Positions 59,719-64,000 of a stretch of 64,000 bases of DNA are shown here, in pieces. The DNA is taken from contig NZ_CP032674.1 in NCBI RefSeq assembly GCF_021730305.1, positions 2,713,001 through 2,777,000 on the forward strand, written 5' to 3'. Origin of the DNA: Xanthobacter sp. YC-JY1 (lineage in GTDB: Bacteria; Pseudomonadota; Alphaproteobacteria; Rhizobiales; Xanthobacteraceae). Position 1 is the stretch's first letter. Every line of letters starts with the position of its first letter. The notes under the pieces were generated by a model that searched no databases, was not told the origin of the DNA, and was given only the letters and a program-made list of their open reading frames with translations. Made by a program: the position numbers and the translations under genes.

Positions 59719-60933
59719 CTAGCCTGCGGCCACCTCGCGCATCCGGGCGAAGGCCTGGTCGAGATCGGCCTTGAGGTCGGCGGTATCCTCGAGGCCGATG
59801 TGCACGCGCACCGCCGGCCCTTCCACCTCCCACTGCGTCGCCGTCCGATAGTCCTTGCAGTCGAAGGGGATGGCGAGGCTCTCGTATCCGCCCCAGGAAT
59901 AGCCCATCCCGAACAGCGTCAGCGCATCGAAGAAGGCCGCGACCGCAGCTTCCGGCACCGGCTTCAGGATGAGGCTGAACAGGCCGCTCGCGCCGCAGAA
60001 ATCGCGCTTCCAGATGGCATGGCCGGGATCGGACGGGAGCGCGGGATGCAGCACGCGCGAGACTTCCGGCCGCGCGGCGAGCCACTCGGCCATCTCCAGC
60101 GCAGCCTTCTGGTGATGGGCGAGCCGCACCGCCAACGTCCGCAGCCCGCGCGCGGCAAGCGCGATGTCGTCGGGGCCGACCGTCATGCCCAGCGCGCTGT
60201 AGGTGGCGCGCACCTTCCTGAGTGCGTCACCGACCGCCGAGATGGTGCCGATGCTCACGTCCGCGTGGCCGCAGATGTATTTGGTGCCCGACTGGATGGA
60301 GATATCCACCCCGAACGCATGCGGCTTGAAGAAGACCGGCGTCGCCCAGGTGTTGTCGATGAGCGTGGTGATGCCGCCCGCCTTCGCCACCGCGACGATG
60401 GCCGGGACGTCCTGCATCTCGAAGCTCTGGGAGCCGGGCGCCTCCAGGAAGATCGCCTTCGTGTTCGGCCGGATCAGCGCCTCGATGCCCGCGCCGATCA
60501 GGGGATCGTAATAGGTGGTCTCGACGCCGAGGCGGGCGAAGAGCCCGTCGCAGAAATTGCGAGTGGGCCGGTACACGCTGTCCACCACGAGCACGTGATC
60601 ACCACTGCCGGCGACCGCGAGCAGCGCCGTCGTCACCGCCGACAGGCCGGACGGGGTGAGCACCACGCCGTCGCCGCCCTCCAGCGCGGTGAGCGCGACC
60701 TGCAGGCTCTCGCTGGTGGGATTGCCGTGGCGGCCGTAGGTGTAGCGCGCGCGATGGTGAATGAGGTCGTCGTAGTTCGGGTAGAGCACGGTGGAGCCGC
60801 GCACCACCGGGGTGTTCACGAATCCGTCGAAACGGCGGGGATCGCGGCCGGCATGGACGATCTTCGTGGCCGTGCCCCGCTCCGCGCCTGACGCTCCGTC
60901 TGCCCCGTGGTCATCCCTGCTTGCGTCCGACAT
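59719..60933 (-). CDS. metC: Cystathionine beta-lyase (MetC type)
   Basis: This 404-residue PLP enzyme of the Cys/Met metabolism family has the lysine motif SIQSGTKYICGHADVSIG and YGRHGNPTSESLQVALTALE. The phosphate-binding LTPSGLSAVTTALL block and DNTWATPVFFKPHAFGVD are also present. It cleaves cystathionine to homocysteine. I start at ATG 60933, because AGGAG lies six bases upstream and would abut an ATG at 60939. It is divergent from aapJ, an arrangement also seen in Rhizobium. Confidence 0.93.
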   Translation of the reverse strand: MSDASRDDHGADGASGAERGTATKIVHAGRDPRRFDGFVNTPVVRGSTVLYPNYDDLIHHRARYTYGRHGNPTSESLQVALTALEGGDGVVLTPSGLSAVTTALLAVAGSGDHVLVVDSVYRPTRNFCDGLFARLGVETTYYDPLIGAGIEALIRPNTKAIFLEAPGSQSFEMQDVPAIVAVAKAGGITTLIDNTWATPVFFKPHAFGVDISIQSGTKYICGHADVSIGTISAVGDALRKVRATYSALGMTVGPDDIALAARGLRTLAVRLAHHQKAALEMAEWLAARPEVSRVLHPALPSDPGHAIWKRDFCGASGLFSLILKPVPEAAVAAFFDALTLFGMGYSWGGYESLAIPFDCKDYRTATQWEVEGPAVRVHIGLEDTADLKADLDQAFARMREVAAG

Positions 60934-61112
60934 GCACATCTCCTGTGGTCACGGCAGCTTGCGACCGATCGGCCGCTATTGACCGCTCCGCTGTGAGGGG
61001 TTGTGATGGGCGGGATAGACGGCCTTGATCCGTCCGTCGAGCCATCTCGTGCCGGATCGCGGCGGGAGGCGGCCACGGCAGGGGCTCGTCGTCGCGAAAA
61101 AAGGAACCTTCC

Positions 61113-62123
61113 GTGAAACGCATCCTCCTCGCAGCAGCAGGACTTCTGTCGCTGGCCGGTGCCGTGCAGGCCGCGACCCTCGACGACGTGAAGGCGAGAG
61201 GCGCCCTCAACTGCGGCGTGACGCAGGGCCTGCCCGGCTTCTCCAGCCCCAACGACAAGAATGAATGGAGCGGGCTCGACGTCGATTTCTGCCGCGCCAT
61301 CGCTGCCGGCATCTTCAACGACCCGACGAAGGTGAAGTTCACCCCCCTCTCCGCCAAGGACCGCTTCACGGCGCTGACCTCCGGCGCCATCGACGTTCTG
61401 TCGCGCAACACCACCTGGACCATGTCGCGCGACACCACCCTCGGCTTCAACTTCGCCGGCGTGATGTATTACGACGGCCAGGGCTTCCTCATCCGCAAGT
61501 CGGTGGGCCTGAAGTCCGCGAAGGAACTGCAGGAAGCCTCCATCTGCGTGCAGACCGGCACGTCGAACGAGCTGAATGTCGGCGACTACTTCCGCGCCAA
61601 CAACATGAAGTATCGCGAGGTCATCGCCTTCGCGACCCTCGACGAGACGGTGAAGGCCTATGAATCCGGCCGTTGCGACGTGTTCACCTCGGACAAGTCC
61701 CAGCTCGCCGCGGTGCGCCTGAAGCTCACCAACCCCGCCGACCACGTCCTGCTGCCCGAGACCATCTCCAAGGAGCCCCTCGGCCCGCTGGTGCGCCACG
61801 GTGACGACCAGTGGTTCGACCTCGTGAAGTGGACCTACTTCGCGCTGCTGAACTCCGAAGAGCTGGGCATCACCCAGAAGAACGTCGACGAGATGGTGAA
61901 GTCCGAGAACCCGGACATCAAGCGCCTGCTCGGCACCGACGGCAAGTATGGCGAGGGCATCGGCCTCACCCCCGACTGGGTGGTGCGCATCATCAAGGCG
62001 ACCGGCAATTACGGCGAGATCTACGACCGCAATGTCGGCCCCGCCACGCCGCTCGGCATCGAGCGTGGCCTCAACAACCTCTGGACCAAGGGCGGCATCC
62101 AGTACGGCCCGCCGGTGCGCTGA
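61113..62123 (+). CDS. aapJ: General L-amino acid ABC transporter, substrate-binding protein AapJ
   Basis: This 336-residue periplasmic binding protein has a signal peptide (ILLAAAGLLSLAGAVQAATL). Family segments are VDFCRAIAAGIFNDPTKVKF, LTSGAIDVLSRNTTWTMSRD and the C-terminal RNVGPATPLGIERGLNNLWT. AapJ binds a broad range of L-amino acids. It starts with GTG after AAAAAAGGAAC. It heads the aapJQM(P) operon. A stem-loop at 62178-62208 separates it from aapQ, as in operons where the binding protein is made in excess. Confidence 0.96.
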   Translation: MKRILLAAAGLLSLAGAVQAATLDDVKARGALNCGVTQGLPGFSSPNDKNEWSGLDVDFCRAIAAGIFNDPTKVKFTPLSAKDRFTALTSGAIDVLSRNTTWTMSRDTTLGFNFAGVMYYDGQGFLIRKSVGLKSAKELQEASICVQTGTSNELNVGDYFRANNMKYREVIAFATLDETVKAYESGRCDVFTSDKSQLAAVRLKLTNPADHVLLPETISKEPLGPLVRHGDDQWFDLVKWTYFALLNSEELGITQKNVDEMVKSENPDIKRLLGTDGKYGEGIGLTPDWVVRIIKATGNYGEIYDRNVGPATPLGIERGLNNLWTKGGIQYGPPVR

Positions 62124-62177
62124 GCGCATCGGGGCCTGATGGCCCGCGCCTTGCTTGAGAGCTGGGCTTGAAGACGG

Positions 62178-62208
62178 GGCGGAGGACGCGGGCATCGTGC
62201 CCTCCGCC
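62178..62208 (+). promoter_or_regulatory. Intercistronic stem-loop between aapJ and aapQ
   Basis: GGCGGAGG (62178-62185) pairs with CCTCCGCC (62201-62208) over a 15-base loop. There is no T-run, so it should stabilise or partly terminate the aapJ message rather than fully end it, which would favour more binding protein than permease. Confidence 0.6.
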
Positions 62209-62249
62209 ACCAAGAACACAGGCCAAAGGCCTGAGCTTTCGGGGGTTTC

Positions 62250-63545
62250 ATGTCTGAAGTCAGCCCTGCCGCGCCGCCGCGGCCAAAGGGCCGTCGCTGG
62301 TCCTGGACGGATCCAAAGCTGCGGTCCCAGGTCATCCAGATCACCGTTGCGGTCATCCTCGTCTGGTTGCTGTGGTCGTTCTATTCCAACGCCCAGTCCA
62401 ACCTGACCCGGCTCGGCATCGCCTCGGGCTTCGGCTTCCTCGACAATCGTGCCGGCTTCGCCATCAGCCAGTCGCTGGTCCCCTACAACGAATCCATGTC
62501 CTACGGCCGCGCCTTCCTGGTGGGCCTGCTCAACACGCTGCTGGTGGCCTTCCTCGGCGTCATCCTGGCGACCCTCATCGGCTTCCTGATGGGCGTGGCC
62601 CGGCTGTCGAAGAACGTGGTCATCAAGGCGCTGGCCTCCGCCTATGTGGAGATCACGCGTAATCTGCCGCCGCTGTTCCAGATCATGTTCTGGTATCTCG
62701 CCGTGCTGGCCACCCTGCCGGGTCCGCGCCAGAGCTGGGGCTTCGGCCTCCAGCCGCTGCTCGGCGCCATCGGCTCGGGCCTGTCCTCCATCGGCCTCGG
62801 CTTCCTCGGCGGCCCGCTCTCGGCCTATGCGGCCAGCCTCGCGGCGCCCGGCGTGTTCGTGAACAATCGCGGCCTCGTGGTGCCGCGCCCGATCTTCGAG
62901 GACGGCTCCATGGCCATCCTCTACGCCCTCATCGCCGCCTTCATCTTGAGCTTCCTGCTCGCACGCTGGGCAAAGAAGCGGCGGGAGGCGACCGGACACT
63001 TCTTCCCCGTCTTCTGGACCTCGCTGGGCCTCATCATCGTGCTGCCGCTCCTCGCCTCCGCGGCGATGGGCTTCCCGGTCGGCGTCGAGAAGCCGGAACT
63101 GCGCGGCTTCAACTTCGTCGGCGGGCTGCGCGTCATCCCGGAATTCGTGTCGCTGCTGCTGGCGCTCTCCATCTATACCGGCGGCTTCATCGCCGAGATC
63201 GTGCGCTCGGGCATCCTGGCGGTGTCGAAGGGCCAGACGGAGGCGGCCCATTCGCTCGGCCTGCGCAATGGGCCGACGCTGCGGCTCGTCATCATCCCCC
63301 AGGCCATGCGGGTGATCGTGCCGCCGCTCACCAGCCAGTATCTCAACCTCACCAAGAACTCGTCCTTGGGCGTGGCAGTGGGCTATCCCGACCTGTTCGC
63401 GGTCTTCGCAGGCACCACGCTGAACCAGACCGGCCAGGCCATCGAGATCATCGCCATCATCATGGCGGTCTATCTCACCATCTCCATCGTCACGTCGGCG
63501 ATCATGGGCTGGTACAACAAGCGCGTCGCGCTGGTGGAGCGGTGA
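62250..63545 (+). CDS. aapQ: General L-amino acid ABC transporter permease AapQ
   Basis: This 431-residue permease has about eight membrane helices. The conserved cytoplasmic loop for the ATPase (EAAHSLGLRNGPTLRLVIIPQAMRVIVPPL) lies in the C-terminal half, shown here as EAAHSLGLRNGPTLRLVIIP. An N-terminal membrane extension and a long loop before the core distinguish AapQ from HisM-type permeases. It is followed directly by aapM (1 bp gap). Confidence 0.96.
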   Translation: MSEVSPAAPPRPKGRRWSWTDPKLRSQVIQITVAVILVWLLWSFYSNAQSNLTRLGIASGFGFLDNRAGFAISQSLVPYNESMSYGRAFLVGLLNTLLVAFLGVILATLIGFLMGVARLSKNVVIKALASAYVEITRNLPPLFQIMFWYLAVLATLPGPRQSWGFGLQPLLGAIGSGLSSIGLGFLGGPLSAYAASLAAPGVFVNNRGLVVPRPIFEDGSMAILYALIAAFILSFLLARWAKKRREATGHFFPVFWTSLGLIIVLPLLASAAMGFPVGVEKPELRGFNFVGGLRVIPEFVSLLLALSIYTGGFIAEIVRSGILAVSKGQTEAAHSLGLRNGPTLRLVIIPQAMRVIVPPLTSQYLNLTKNSSLGVAVGYPDLFAVFAGTTLNQTGQAIEIIAIIMAVYLTISIVTSAIMGWYNKRVALVER

Positions 63546-63546
63546 C

Positions 63547-64000
63547 ATGACGGATATCTCCGCCCCCCGCCCCTCCATCACGCCCGCAACGCCCTTCGTC
63601 TCGACGGCGTTCCACGAGCCGCAGCCGGCCCCGGTCTCGACCCGCGGCCCCATCCTGTGGGCCCGCCAGCACCTGTTCGGCTCGGTGCCGCAGGTGCTGC
63701 TCACGCTGTTCGGCATCTGGCTCGTCTATGTGACGGTGCCGCCGCTCATCAAATTCTTCCTCATCGATGCGGTGTGGACCGGCACCAACCGCGACGCTTG
63801 CCTCGCCGAAAAGCTCGGGCGGCCGGTGGGCGCCTGCTGGCCCTTCATCTGGGCCAAGCTCGACCAGCTCATCTACGGCTTCTACCCGGCCAGCGAGCGC
63901 TGGCGGGTGAATGTGGTGTACTGGCTCGGCGCCCTTCTGCTGCTGCCTCTGCTGATCCAGAGCCTGCCCTACAAGCGGCTCAACGCCATCGCCTTCTTCG
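63547..64000 (+). CDS. aapM: General L-amino acid ABC transporter permease AapM (5' part)
   Basis: The first 151 codons are present, up to the window end. They start at ATG 63547 (MTDISAPRPSITPATP) and continue with a membrane helix (VPQVLLTLFGIWLVYVTVPP) and the AapM-type block GTNRDACLAEKLGRPVGACW. The rest of the protein and the aapP ATPase gene would lie beyond the window. Call based on this N-terminus and operon order. Confidence 0.93.
   Translation, partial: MTDISAPRPSITPATPFVSTAFHEPQPAPVSTRGPILWARQHLFGSVPQVLLTLFGIWLVYVTVPPLIKFFLIDAVWTGTNRDACLAEKLGRPVGACWPFIWAKLDQLIYGFYPASERWRVNVVYWLGALLLLPLLIQSLPYKRLNAIAFF

Noticed and set aside
60816-63716. 966-codon minus-strand open frame opposite aapJ and aapQ
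   Set aside because: Composition is typical of a high-GC antisense shadow, and the plus-strand Aap proteins are clearly real.

Overview
This is 64 kb of GC-rich chromosome from a hyphomicrobialean (Rhizobiales) alphaproteobacterium. I would place it in the Xanthobacteraceae, close to Xanthobacter, Azorhizobium or Ancylobacter. The reasons are an aap amino-acid ABC operon divergent from metC, a growth-pole-ring (GPR) type coiled-coil protein, the clpS-clpA-phasin neighbourhood, carotenoid genes (crtE, crtZ, type 2 IPP isomerase) and a bacterial methanofuran/tetrahydromethanopterin cofactor operon like those of methylotrophs. The genus is inference; the order is well supported by family content.

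Layout. 1-2.7 kb: a short tandem repeat, an M20 amidohydrolase, tRNA-Lys(TTT), and just after it a small AT-richer insert with an antitoxin-Fic pair. 2.7-7.2 kb: a RibB with an N-terminal helix-turn-helix and a dead GTP-cyclohydrolase-II-like tail, a secreted DUF1194 protein, methionine aminopeptidase and IPP isomerase. 7.4-14 kb: one long plus-strand run of polyprenyl synthase, ABC-2 transporter, ccmC-ccmD-ccmG, a MoeB-like enzyme and a DUF616 glycosyltransferase. 14-26 kb: a hydroxyacid dehydrogenase, an SH3 protein, a ferredoxin, the 1442-residue GPR-like protein, a P1 peptidase, a degenerate flavoprotein, SixA and YcjX. 26-30 kb: a complete Mla/MCE lipid-transport operon. 30-35.2 kb: an enolase-superfamily epimerase facing a minus-strand run plcP-agt-PLP dehydratase-MFS. 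35.2-44.3 kb: a near-empty 625 bp gap, an FAH-family enzyme, a tightly overlapping run of Mg2+ P-type ATPase, DCC protein and Rossmann/DUF4166 protein, a carboxylate-amine ligase, rsmE and a cytochrome c.

44.5-50.6 kb is the most distinctive part. Five plus-strand genes with ATGA/GTGA overlaps encode a MfnE-like kinase, an archaeal-type flavoprotein, an archaeal-type dihydropteroate-synthase-like protein, a DUF447 protein and MfnB. Together they look like part of the route to methanofuran/H4MPT cofactors for C1 oxidation. Facing them are a class III aminotransferase homologue that has lost the PLP lysine and a pterin-4a-carbinolamine dehydratase; then crtZ follows. 50.6-64 kb: clpA and clpS, a phasin with a putative PhaR operator, a D,D-carboxypeptidase with a SPOR domain, a DnaJ/VWA pair, panC, a small membrane protein, metC, and the aap operon, cut by the window end in aapM.

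No CRISPR array, rRNA, transposase, integrase or prophage was seen. The strongest leads are the cofactor operon with its degenerate aminotransferase neighbour, the HTH-RibB-pseudoRibA fusion, the plcP-agt lipid-remodelling pair, the GPR-like organiser and the tRNA-adjacent Fic module.
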